This document shows positions 1 through 5,873 of a stretch of DNA of 8,440 nucleotides, piece by piece. Position numbers and translations under genes: made by a program. The notes beneath the pieces are model-generated. The model worked only from the letters and a program-made list of their open reading frames with translations. It ran no database searches and had not been told where the DNA came from. Position 1 is the stretch's first letter, and the number at the start of each line of letters is the position of its first letter. This DNA is from Vulcanimicrobiota bacterium (lineage in GTDB: Bacteria > Vulcanimicrobiota > Vulcanimicrobiia > Vulcanimicrobiales > Vulcanimicrobiaceae), in assembly GCA_019245275.1 (NCBI GenBank), contig JAFARW010000028.1, forward strand, positions 1 to 8,440. Direction: 5' to 3'.

Positions 1-1
1 C

Positions 2-661
2 TATCGTGCCCGTGCCGCAAACGGACTCGCGTCCGCATTGGGCGCGATGTACATCAACGCATATTTCGCACCCTCGGCTTTGGTTGCGGCTGCGTTCCAA
101 GACGTCGGATTCGCGCTCGGCGCGACGATCGCGGTGCGGCGCAGCATCTTGGACGAGGCGGGTGGTTTCGCCGCATTGATGCCGCATCTGGCAGACGACT
201 ATGCACTCGGCCAGTTAACGCGCTCTTCCGGCTACGACATCCATCTCTCGCGTTACATCGTCGAGAACTTCGTAACGGAGCCGAGCTTAAACGCGCTCTT
301 GCAGCACGAGTTGCGGTGGGCGCGCACGATCGCCGCGGTGCAGCCGGCGGGTTACGCATTGTCCGGCATCACCTTTCCCTTTATATTAGCGCTGCTGTAT
401 CTGCTTCTCGGGGGCAACCGGCGGCGCGGAATGACACTGGCTGCCGCCGCACTCGCCGCGCGGGCAGCGTTGCAAAAAGTCGCGTACGAAACGCTCGGCG
501 TTAGTAAAAACGATCCGCTTTGGCTAATCCCGGTCCGCGACGCGCTTGCATTTGGAATTTGGTTCGCGAGTTTCTTCGGCCGGCGCGTCACTTGGCGCGA
601 ACGCACCTTGATTCAGGATCGGCGAGGACACCTGACGGGCAAAGAGCCCGCGGCGTGTTGA
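2..661 (+). CDS. hpnI: Glycosyltransferase, HpnI / ceramide glucosyltransferase type (3' part, 5' end outside window)
   Basis: The frame is open from base 2 with no stop, so this is the last 219 codons of a gene that begins upstream; the first internal start-like codon (TTG at 38) is not the real start. Family (GT2/GT21, established knowledge): membrane enzymes that move a sugar from a UDP-sugar to a lipid; HpnI adds GlcNAc to bacteriohopanetetrol, while ceramide glucosyltransferases use ceramide. Seen: an ADDYALG motif (fragment residues 64-70, the third catalytic Asp region) preceded by an AVRRSILDEAGGF block, then QHELRW (101-106), which fits the (Q/R)xxRW acceptor-site motif. Hydrophobic segments follow at about 120-137 and 168-192, and the tail GRRVTWRERTL fits the usual GT21 end. 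The catalytic N-terminal half is missing, so sugar and lipid substrate cannot be judged; the HpnI label over ceramide glucosyltransferase is inference. The stop overlaps the start of the next gene, suggesting co-transcription. Confidence 0.72.
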   Translation, partial: YRARAANGLASALGAMYINAYFAPSALVAAAFQDVGFALGATIAVRRSILDEAGGFAALMPHLADDYALGQLTRSSGYDIHLSRYIVENFVTEPSLNALLQHELRWARTIAAVQPAGYALSGITFPFILALLYLLLGGNRRRGMTLAAAALAARAALQKVAYETLGVSKNDPLWLIPVRDALAFGIWFASFFGRRVTWRERTLIQDRRGHLTGKEPAAC

Positions 662-1857
662 GTCCGCGGCGCGCTTTCCGTCTGCGGAGAGCGACGCTGA
701 TCAATCTCTTCTGGGTCCCGCTTTCGCTGCAAGATGCGGCGGTGATGGCGATCGCCGTGCCGGCAAAACTCTTGCAGCTTTCGCCGCTTAATTACCGGCG
801 GGATTTGGCGATCATCGCCAGCATCGTCGCGCTCGCAGCAATGGTCGTTCCGGCGGTGGCCGGCGCATTCTCGGATTGGCTGCGGCGTCGGGGCGTCGAC
901 CGGCGGGGTTTGATTCTCGCGGGCGCGCTCGTCGATGCGCCGGCGCTCTGTCTGTGCGGCTTAACGCACTCGATGACGACGTTCATTGTCTTGCTCGTCA
1001 TCTCGACGATGGCGTTCAACGTGAGCATCGCTGCGTATCAAGCGGTGATTCCGGACGTCGTTCCGCGTCAATCGTGGGGTTTGGTGTCCGGCGTGCGCGG
1101 CGCCGCCGCGTTGATCGGAACGATTATTGGACTGGCAATCGCCGGAACGACGAGCCCGCAGATTGCGTTTCTCGCGATCGGCATCCTGATCGGCGCCGGC
1201 GTTTTAACGCTGCTCTGGCTCGACGAACAGCCCGTTAGTGATGAAGAGGCGCTGGCGCGCGTCAAGGATTGGCACGATTTCATTCTCGTCTTCATTGCGC
1301 GCGGCTGCGTTGTCTTCGGGCTGACGATCCTGACGACGTTCGTCTTATATTTCTTTCGCGATGTGCTGCACAATGCGAATCCGTCGGGCGGAACGGGGTT
1401 GGTTGCCGGATGCTCAGTCTTCGGCGCTTTGCTTTCCAGCGTTTGGCTCGGCATCATCTCGGACCGTGCACCGCGCAAACTTGTCGCCGCGCTATCGTGC
1501 GTGCCGATGGCGATCGCCGGATTTGGTTTTGCACTCGTTCCGTCGGAGAGTTGGATCCTGGCATTCGGCGGACTCTTCGGAATCGGTTTCGGCGGCGCGC
1601 TTTCGACAGGATGGGCGCTGGGACTTGAAAGCGTTCCTCAAATGCGCGATGTTGCGCGCGATCTTGGCCTTTGGGGAATCGCGTCGAACCTTCCGTCCGT
1701 TCTCGCGCCGCTCTTCGGCGGCTGGATTTTGGCGCGCACCGGCGGCTCGTTGGAAGGATATCGTCTGGTGTTTGCATCCGCCGGCGTTGGTTTCGGACTT
1801 GCGACAATTGCAATCTTAGCGACGCGGGGGGCGCCTCTGCAGCCGGCGCGAAGATAG
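655..1857 (+). CDS. Major facilitator superfamily (MFS) transporter
   Basis: Predicted inner-membrane secondary transporter; the substrate is unknown. The frame is open further upstream, but that part (from 520) lies inside the glycosyltransferase and reads as Arg-rich shadow sequence. The GTG at 655 (or the TTG at 658) gives a normal N-terminus, MLSPRRAFRLRRATLINLFW, overlapping the upstream stop by 7 bases, which suggests translational coupling. From GTG the protein is 400 aa, usual for MFS. About 12 hydrophobic segments can be counted in two halves (roughly 14-189 and 208-389) around a charged central loop (190-207, DEQPVSDEEALARVKDW). The loop 2-3 motif-A equivalent is FSDWLRRRGVDRRG (72-85), and its second-half counterpart is GIISDRAPRK (266-275). 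YQAVIPDVVPRQSWGLVSG (128-146) is also MFS-like. No clear Shine-Dalgarno is seen. Its place behind the hopanoid-type glycosyltransferase could mean a lipid-related role, but that is only context. It ends at the hairpin that starts the next gene. Confidence 0.82.
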   Translation: MLSPRRAFRLRRATLINLFWVPLSLQDAAVMAIAVPAKLLQLSPLNYRRDLAIIASIVALAAMVVPAVAGAFSDWLRRRGVDRRGLILAGALVDAPALCLCGLTHSMTTFIVLLVISTMAFNVSIAAYQAVIPDVVPRQSWGLVSGVRGAAALIGTIIGLAIAGTTSPQIAFLAIGILIGAGVLTLLWLDEQPVSDEEALARVKDWHDFILVFIARGCVVFGLTILTTFVLYFFRDVLHNANPSGGTGLVAGCSVFGALLSSVWLGIISDRAPRKLVAALSCVPMAIAGFGFALVPSESWILAFGGLFGIGFGGALSTGWALGLESVPQMRDVARDLGLWGIASNLPSVLAPLFGGWILARTGGSLEGYRLVFASAGVGFGLATIAILATRGAPLQPARR

Positions 1858-1889
1858 AGGCCCGTGAAACTTTCACGGGCTCTCTTTTT
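1856..1889 (+). terminator. Intrinsic-terminator-like hairpin overlapping the gerMN start
   Basis: The arms GCCCGTGAAA (1860-1869) and TTTCACGGGC (1871-1880) are perfectly complementary over 10 bp. With a realistic loop of AACTT this leaves an 8-bp stem, GCCCGTGA/TCACGGGC. If T1881 is bulged out, AGAG (1856-1859) can pair with CTCT (1882-1885) and lengthen the stem. A T-rich tail (TCTCTTTTTA, 1881-1890) follows, as in Rho-independent terminators. It begins at the transporter stop codon (1855-1857), the expected place to end the upstream unit. Oddly, the left arm contains the GTG start (1864-1866) of the next gene, so the hairpin would also hide that start. Termination itself is inferred, not shown. 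Confidence 0.7.
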
Positions 1890-2388
1890 ACTGGTACTTT
1901 TCGTCCTTGCTGCAATCCTCGCATGGTTTGTCGTGCAGCAACGCAACCGAAGCGCGATCGGCGAACAAATCACCGTCTACTACACGAAGATCGACGGAAC
2001 AACGGAAGTTCCGTGGCCGATTACAATGCGTCCGCAGGCACGAGGCGAATCGGCGAGCGAGCACTTACATAATGCGGCGCTTTACGCGGCTGTGCAGGCG
2101 GTCGCCGGCCCGTCGAGCACGATCGACGCGATTCGCTTCCCAACGGGAACGCAGGTGCGCTCCGTGGTCGTTGACGGTACAACAGCAGTCGTCGACCTCT
2201 CCGCTGCGGTCGGTTCAGCGGTCGGCGGCAGTCTTGGAGAATCCGGTGAATTCAAATCGCTCGTTTGGACGTTGACGGGACTGCCGGGAATCAACGCTGT
2301 TGCGATTCGTATTGATGGCCAGCGCGTCGACGCGCTGCCCGGAGGACATCTTGCGCTCGATGAGCCGCTGCGCCGTTCAGACTGGTAG
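1864..2388 (+). CDS. Membrane-anchored GerMN-domain protein
   Basis: 174-aa protein with an N-terminal membrane anchor (residues about 5-24, ALFLLVLFVLAAILAWFVV) and no lipobox Cys, so it is probably tethered to the inner membrane facing the periplasm or cell surface. Residues about 36-155 fit the GerMN fold: ITVYYTKIDG start, a GPSSTIDAIRFPTGTQVRSV stretch, VVDGTTAVVDLSAAVG, and the SLVWTLTGLPGINAVAIRIDGQ end close to the family pattern of TLT..pgV..V.i.idG. GerMN domains (established knowledge) occur in spore-germination protein GerM and in many non-sporulating bacteria, often beside cell-wall hydrolases; no enzymatic activity is assigned. The start is GTG at 1864, just 6 bases after the transporter stop, with AGAGG (1856-1860) as a very closely spaced possible RBS. 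A start further in (GTG at about 1930) would lose the anchor. The start codon lies inside a terminator-like stem. The 3' end overlaps the amidase gene. Confidence 0.78.
   Translation: MKLSRALFLLVLFVLAAILAWFVVQQRNRSAIGEQITVYYTKIDGTTEVPWPITMRPQARGESASEHLHNAALYAAVQAVAGPSSTIDAIRFPTGTQVRSVVVDGTTAVVDLSAAVGSAVGGSLGESGEFKSLVWTLTGLPGINAVAIRIDGQRVDALPGGHLALDEPLRRSDW
2341..2346 (+). promoter_or_regulatory. Ribosome binding site of the amidase gene
   Basis: GGAGGA, the best Shine-Dalgarno sequence in the window, lies inside the 3' end of the GerMN gene. It is 13 bases before ATG 2360 (rather far) but only 4 bases before the in-frame TTG at 2351. This makes TTG 2351 a serious alternative start for the amidase. 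Confidence 0.6.
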
Positions 2389-4330
2389 CGCGGCGTTTGC
2401 CGCGGCGCTACTCGCCGTGTGCGCTCCGTCGCTCGCACGGGCGGCTCAGTCGCATCTGCCTCAGTCGCATGTAGCGCCACCGCGCGCAACGCAACGGCGT
2501 CCGGCGCAACCGCGTGCAACGCAGTCGCCAAACACGTTCTGGTTCCAGCATCAGCGAGTGACTTTCACGCGCGTCGTTCCGGAAAAGGGCGACGTCGCGG
2601 TGGCGTTACACGATCCAGCGTTGCAATCGCTCCTTACAAAGGTCGGTGTTGCGGTGGCGTGGAATCCAGGCGAGCGCTACGTTTTGCTGACCACGCCCGA
2701 GCCGCGCATCATCAGCTTCTCGATCGGCGACCCGCGATACGATCTGGAAGACGTCTCCGCGCAGGCGCCGTTTGCGCCGTTCGTCCGTGACAACGACGCG
2801 TACTTGCCGCTGCAAACGCTCTTGCGCGCACTGTATTTAGAGCCCAAGGACGATCGCGGTCAGATGGTGCTCCAACCGCAGATCGCAGTAGCCGACATCC
2901 AATCGACGCGCGATGGTTCGCTGCTTGTGATGCATGCGGCGCTTCCGCTGCGTGGCAAGCGAATGTCCGCGCCGAACGGGCGCGTTATCTACGACTTTTC
3001 GGGCTTCGGCAGCACGCTGCAGCGTGCGCGCAAAGTACGCGGCTCGGCGATTTCGGAGCTCGACGTGCTGATGGGCGGGACGACTCGCGACCCGGATACG
3101 AAAGTGGTCGTTTTCCTGGCGCCGCATGCGAACGCCGACGACGGCAAGAGCGGGCAGCATCTCGACTTCTCGATTGCATTGCACGGCGGTCCGCCGCCGT
3201 TTCGCTATCCTGCACCGCCCTCGCCGCCGCCGCCGATTCGCCAGACCACGCCGGCGCCCGAGGTAACGCCGGGTGAAGAATCGCCGCAACCGTCAGAACC
3301 ACCGATCGCAACCGTCAGCGACGTCAACGCGCAACCGTCGGACGGCCAGTACAACATCGATGTCACGGTTCAGGGAAATGCGAGTTACGAATGGCACCGG
3401 CTTCTCGACGACCGCTGGTACGTCGACGTCCATCCGGCGGTGTTAAGCGGTGGACCGCGCGATGAATCGCCGTCGTCACCGCAAGTCGCATCGTTGCGCG
3501 TTCACCAACTTTCGAACTCGACGGTTCGGGTTGCATTGACATTAGCTGGACAGAAAGCAGTCGATGTCGTTCCCTCGCAAAACGGCCTCTCGATCGCCGT
3601 GAAGGACACTCCGGCGGATATCGCAACGCGTTCCGGTTCAGGAACGATCGGTGAAGCGGCTGCAGTCGCACCCGCTCCCGTGCCGACTGCGTCCGGATGG
3701 CAGTTCAGTCCACGCAGCGGCTCATCGTCGGTTCCAACGAATCCGCGGCTGATCGTGATCGACCCCGGCCACGGCGGCAGCGACACGGGGGCGCAGAGTA
3801 GCGGCTTGGTCGAGAAGGCGATCACGCTCGATATCTCGTCGCGATTGCGTTCGATTCTAACGTTACGCGGTTGGGAGGTGCGCATGACGCGTTCCGGCGA
3901 TTCGGATGTCTACGGTCCAGGCGCATCCGACCGCGATGAACTTCAGGCGCGCGTTGATGTTGCGAACAACGGCGGGGCGCGGCTCTTCGTGTCGATTCAC
4001 GTGAACAGCTTCGGCAACAGTCGCCCCAACGGGACGACGACGTACTACTACAAGCCGGAAGATCTCGCGTTCGCGGACGCGATTCATCGCCGGCTCGTCA
4101 CTGAGGATCTCGGCACAAAGGACGACGGCGTCGTCAAGGAGAGTCTCTACGTCGTGCATCACACAACGATGCCGGCCGTCCTCGTTGAAACGGCCTTTCT
4201 CTCGAATCCGGACGATCGCGTCCTGCTGCGCTCGCCTGATTGGTTGCAGAAGGTTGCGCATGCCATTGCCGACGGCATCGGTGATTACGCCGGCTCGCCC
4301 CGCAGAAGCTCGCAAAGCGAACAGCGTTAG
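2360..4330 (+). CDS. Exported N-acetylmuramoyl-L-alanine amidase (AMIN + Amidase_3)
   Basis: Zinc hydrolase that cuts the amide bond between MurNAc and the L-Ala of the peptidoglycan stem; acts outside the inner membrane. 656 aa from ATG 2360 (659 from TTG 2351, better spaced from GGAGGA); the frame runs up to 2300, but earlier residues do not look like an export signal. Layout: signal peptide 1-28 (LLAVCAPSLARA, AxA-type site); low-complexity QSH/PRATQ segment 29-57; copper-amine-oxidase-like stalk region about 60-165 with FVRDNDAYLPLQTLLRAL; AMIN-like strand region about 172-265 (NGRVIYDFSGFG); Pro-rich linker about 275-315; second AMIN-like region about 318-415; linker; Amidase_3 about 462-643. 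Zinc ligands are H471 (DPGHGG), E485 (GLVEKAI) and H547 (SIHVNS); the catalytic Glu is E610 (VETAFLSN). All key residues are present, so it should be active. AMIN regions usually target amidases to the septum or wall. Overlaps GerMN by 29 bases; murI follows 11 bases on. Confidence 0.93.
   Translation: MSRCAVQTGSAAFAAALLAVCAPSLARAAQSHLPQSHVAPPRATQRRPAQPRATQSPNTFWFQHQRVTFTRVVPEKGDVAVALHDPALQSLLTKVGVAVAWNPGERYVLLTTPEPRIISFSIGDPRYDLEDVSAQAPFAPFVRDNDAYLPLQTLLRALYLEPKDDRGQMVLQPQIAVADIQSTRDGSLLVMHAALPLRGKRMSAPNGRVIYDFSGFGSTLQRARKVRGSAISELDVLMGGTTRDPDTKVVVFLAPHANADDGKSGQHLDFSIALHGGPPPFRYPAPPSPPPPIRQTTPAPEVTPGEESPQPSEPPIATVSDVNAQPSDGQYNIDVTVQGNASYEWHRLLDDRWYVDVHPAVLSGGPRDESPSSPQVASLRVHQLSNSTVRVALTLAGQKAVDVVPSQNGLSIAVKDTPADIATRSGSGTIGEAAAVAPAPVPTASGWQFSPRSGSSSVPTNPRLIVIDPGHGGSDTGAQSSGLVEKAITLDISSRLRSILTLRGWEVRMTRSGDSDVYGPGASDRDELQARVDVANNGGARLFVSIHVNSFGNSRPNGTTTYYYKPEDLAFADAIHRRLVTEDLGTKDDGVVKESLYVVHHTTMPAVLVETAFLSNPDDRVLLRSPDWLQKVAHAIADGIGDYAGSPRRSSQSEQR
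2445..2523 (+). repeat. Short direct repeats coding the low-complexity N-terminal segment
   Basis: CTCAGTCGCAT occurs at 2445-2455 and 2460-2470 (15-base period). CCGCGYGCAACGCA occurs at 2480-2493 and 2510-2523 (30-base period). They encode repeated QSH and PRATQ residues just after the amidase signal peptide. Both periods are multiples of three, as expected for an in-frame expanding linker that positions the enzyme away from the membrane. The functional idea is inference. Confidence 0.6.
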
Positions 4331-4341
4331 TGGTGCACTAA

Positions 4342-5121
4342 GTGCTCGGGGTCTTTGATTCCGGGCTGGGCGGCCTCTCCGTCGTGCGCCGCCTCAAAGA
4401 ACGCGTGCCGCATCACGAGCTGCTCTTCTTTGCGGACCAAGCACACGTGCCGTACGGCGATCGAGAGCCGAACGAACTCGCCTCGCTGCTCGCGCGAAAC
4501 ATTCACTTCTTAAATCATGCCGGCGTCTCGATGATCGTCATGGGTTGCAACACATCGTGCGCAATCGCGCAGCAGTTCGGATGGCCGGCGTCGAGTGCGC
4601 CGATCGTTGACCTGATCGAATCGGCGGCGCTGGTCATTGAGCGGCAAGGGTATCGCAAGGTCGGCGTCGTCGCGACGACCGCCACGGTTCGTGCGAAAGC
4701 GTATTCTCGGGCAATCACGTCTCGCGTGCCGAACGCGCGCGTATTTGAGGTCGCGGAGCCGGCGCTGGTGCCGCTCGTCGAGGCCGGAAAAGCCGGCACG
4801 CAGGAAGCGCACGAAGCGGTGGCTGCGGTTTGCGATCAGCTCCCGAGCGATTTGGATGCGGTGATCCTTGCCTGCACGCACTATCCCATTCTCGACCTGC
4901 ACTTCGCCGACGCGCTCGGTGAAGGTGTCGCGCTGATCGATCCCGCCTTCGAGCAAGCGGAGCGCGCCGCCACGCTGGCGGTAGCGAACGGTATCGCGCA
5001 CGGGGTTGCGCCGTCGACCTACATCACGAGCGGCGACCTTGAGCCGTTTCGCACGGCCGTTCGAATGATCACGGGCGAATTCGAGCCCAACGTTAAAGCG
5101 GTCGCGCCTCTCGCGCGCTAG
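4342..5121 (+). CDS. murI: Glutamate racemase
   Basis: Cytoplasmic, cofactor-independent interconversion of L- and D-glutamate, supplying the D-Glu of peptidoglycan precursors. 259 aa, normal for the family. Seen: N-terminal LGVFDSGLGGLSVVRRL with the general-acid/base D6; ADQAHVPYGDRE (31-42; family pattern near DxxxxPYG); MGCNTSCA with catalytic C69; ATTATVRAKAY (111-121); VPLVEAG with E147; and ACTHYP with catalytic C178 and H180. GTG 4342 is the first codon after an in-frame TAA (4339-4341), so the start is essentially fixed, and it gives the standard MurI N-terminus. No Shine-Dalgarno is visible; the 11-base gap to the amidase stop suggests translation by coupling within the gerMN-amidase-murI group. 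The second-Cys region reads AEPALVP rather than the common ACPLFVP, not a catalytic change. Its stop shares CTAG with the convergent gene. Confidence 0.95.
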   Translation: MLGVFDSGLGGLSVVRRLKERVPHHELLFFADQAHVPYGDREPNELASLLARNIHFLNHAGVSMIVMGCNTSCAIAQQFGWPASSAPIVDLIESAALVIERQGYRKVGVVATTATVRAKAYSRAITSRVPNARVFEVAEPALVPLVEAGKAGTQEAHEAVAAVCDQLPSDLDAVILACTHYPILDLHFADALGEGVALIDPAFEQAERAATLAVANGIAHGVAPSTYITSGDLEPFRTAVRMITGEFEPNVKAVAPLAR

Positions 5122-5783
5122 AGCTTTGCCACGTGGAAAAGTTTGAAGAACAGGCCAACTGAAAAAGTTGCCAGCGCAGCGCCCGCGACGACTTGCATGA
5201 TCGAGTGAGCGCGCAAGTAGACGCGTGCCCAGCAAACCATCGGAATCAGCACTAGAAGCGGCAACGGCTCGTCTCCGTACAGCAGGCAGAGAACGACCAG
5301 GGGTGCCGTAATGCCGAGCGCGTGCGTGCTGATCTTCCAGTAGCGCGTGATATATTGCACGACGAGCGTGGCGAGCGAGTAGCCGGCCAGCGTCGCGATC
5401 AAGAGACGCGGTGAATGCGTGAGCCAAAGCACGATCGTGCCGGCTATATAGAAGACAACGACGGCGCCGAAGATACGCTCGCGTTCCTCGCGTTTGGACA
5501 TGTCGAGATCGGTGATGCGGTCGGTCGAGTACATCCAGAAAATGAACAGCATTGGCCCAATCGACGTGAAGAACGTCGTCAAAAAGGCGAGCCACCAAAA
5601 TGAAAGCGTGCTGCTGCTCGCTAGCGCGTGTGCCAAGATGACGCACAGGGCAAGCGCGCATAGGAACGGGTTGAAGATCGTCGAGAGAATCCGCGCCAGG
5701 TCGCGCCAGACATCACGGCGCTTGCGCAGCGCGACCGGCGCAACCGCGCTCGATAGCTGTCCCACTGCTAAAGACTGTCCCAA
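5118..5783 (-). CDS. PAP2-superfamily-like integral membrane protein (divergent phosphatase)
   Basis: 221-aa membrane protein with about six hydrophobic segments (34-52, 62-84, 105-121, 126-145, 156-184, 196-213). The middle and C-terminal motifs recall type-2 phosphatidic acid phosphatases: a basic stretch MSKREERER (95-103) where the KxxxxxxRP motif would be, KISTHALGI (150-158) in place of PSGH, and R187-x5-H193 in ARVYLRAHSIMQ in place of SRx5HxxxD. The final Asp is Gln (Q197) and the Ser-Gly of PSGH is Ser-Thr, so activity is uncertain. Lipid phosphate or undecaprenyl pyrophosphate substrates are typical of the superfamily, but none can be assigned here. The start is uncertain: TTG 5783 is used. 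An RBS-like GGAGGA (5803-5798) sits 14 bases upstream of it and is better spaced from in-frame CTG codons (5792, 5789); GTG 5765 is another option. Convergent with murI, divergent from dxs. Confidence 0.68.
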   Translation of the reverse strand: MGQSLAVGQLSSAVAPVALRKRRDVWRDLARILSTIFNPFLCALALCVILAHALASSSTLSFWWLAFLTTFFTSIGPMLFIFWMYSTDRITDLDMSKREERERIFGAVVVFYIAGTIVLWLTHSPRLLIATLAGYSLATLVVQYITRYWKISTHALGITAPLVVLCLLYGDEPLPLLVLIPMVCWARVYLRAHSIMQVVAGAALATFSVGLFFKLFHVAKL

Positions 5784-5873
5784 TCGCAGCAGGGAAATCC
5801 TCCGCGCTTCGAGCTGGTCAGCACAGGGTTCGGCAACGGACGCGCGGGAGTCAGCGTCGAACGAGCGTGCCCA
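5784..5873. other. Divergent intergenic region between the PAP2-like gene and dxs
   Basis: This 90-base spacer must hold the control signals for two divergent genes. I see no convincing -35/-10 pair on either strand and no good Shine-Dalgarno before the dxs ATG. It holds GGAGGA on the - strand (5803-5798) and a short dispersed-repeat copy (5806-5827). Confidence 0.5.
5806..5827 (+). repeat. Dispersed intergenic repeat, copy 1 (short form)
   Basis: GCTTCGA followed by TCAGCACAGG (with GCTGG between) matches 8112-8134 at all but two aligned bases plus one single-base gap. Both copies are in non-coding spacers upstream of + strand genes. This copy lacks the flanking palindrome seen in the second. 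Confidence 0.5.

Noticed and set aside
520..654. Extended N-terminus of the MFS transporter
   Set aside because: The frame is open here, but the residues are Arg-rich and overlap the conserved tail of the glycosyltransferase; GTG 655 gives a normal start.
2300..2350. Upstream start of the amidase frame
   Set aside because: These residues lie inside the GerMN domain gene and would put about 20 polar residues before the signal peptide; ATG 2360 or TTG 2351 fits better.
3186..3310. CCG-rich run as a non-coding repeat array
   Set aside because: It is in frame and encodes the Pro-rich linker of the amidase; the periodicity follows from proline codons.
4510..5661. Long - strand open frame (383 codons) across murI and the PAP2-like gene
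   Set aside because: It is Arg/His-rich antisense sequence opposite a certain murI and in another frame of the PAP2-like gene, with no domain or membrane pattern; a GC-rich shadow.
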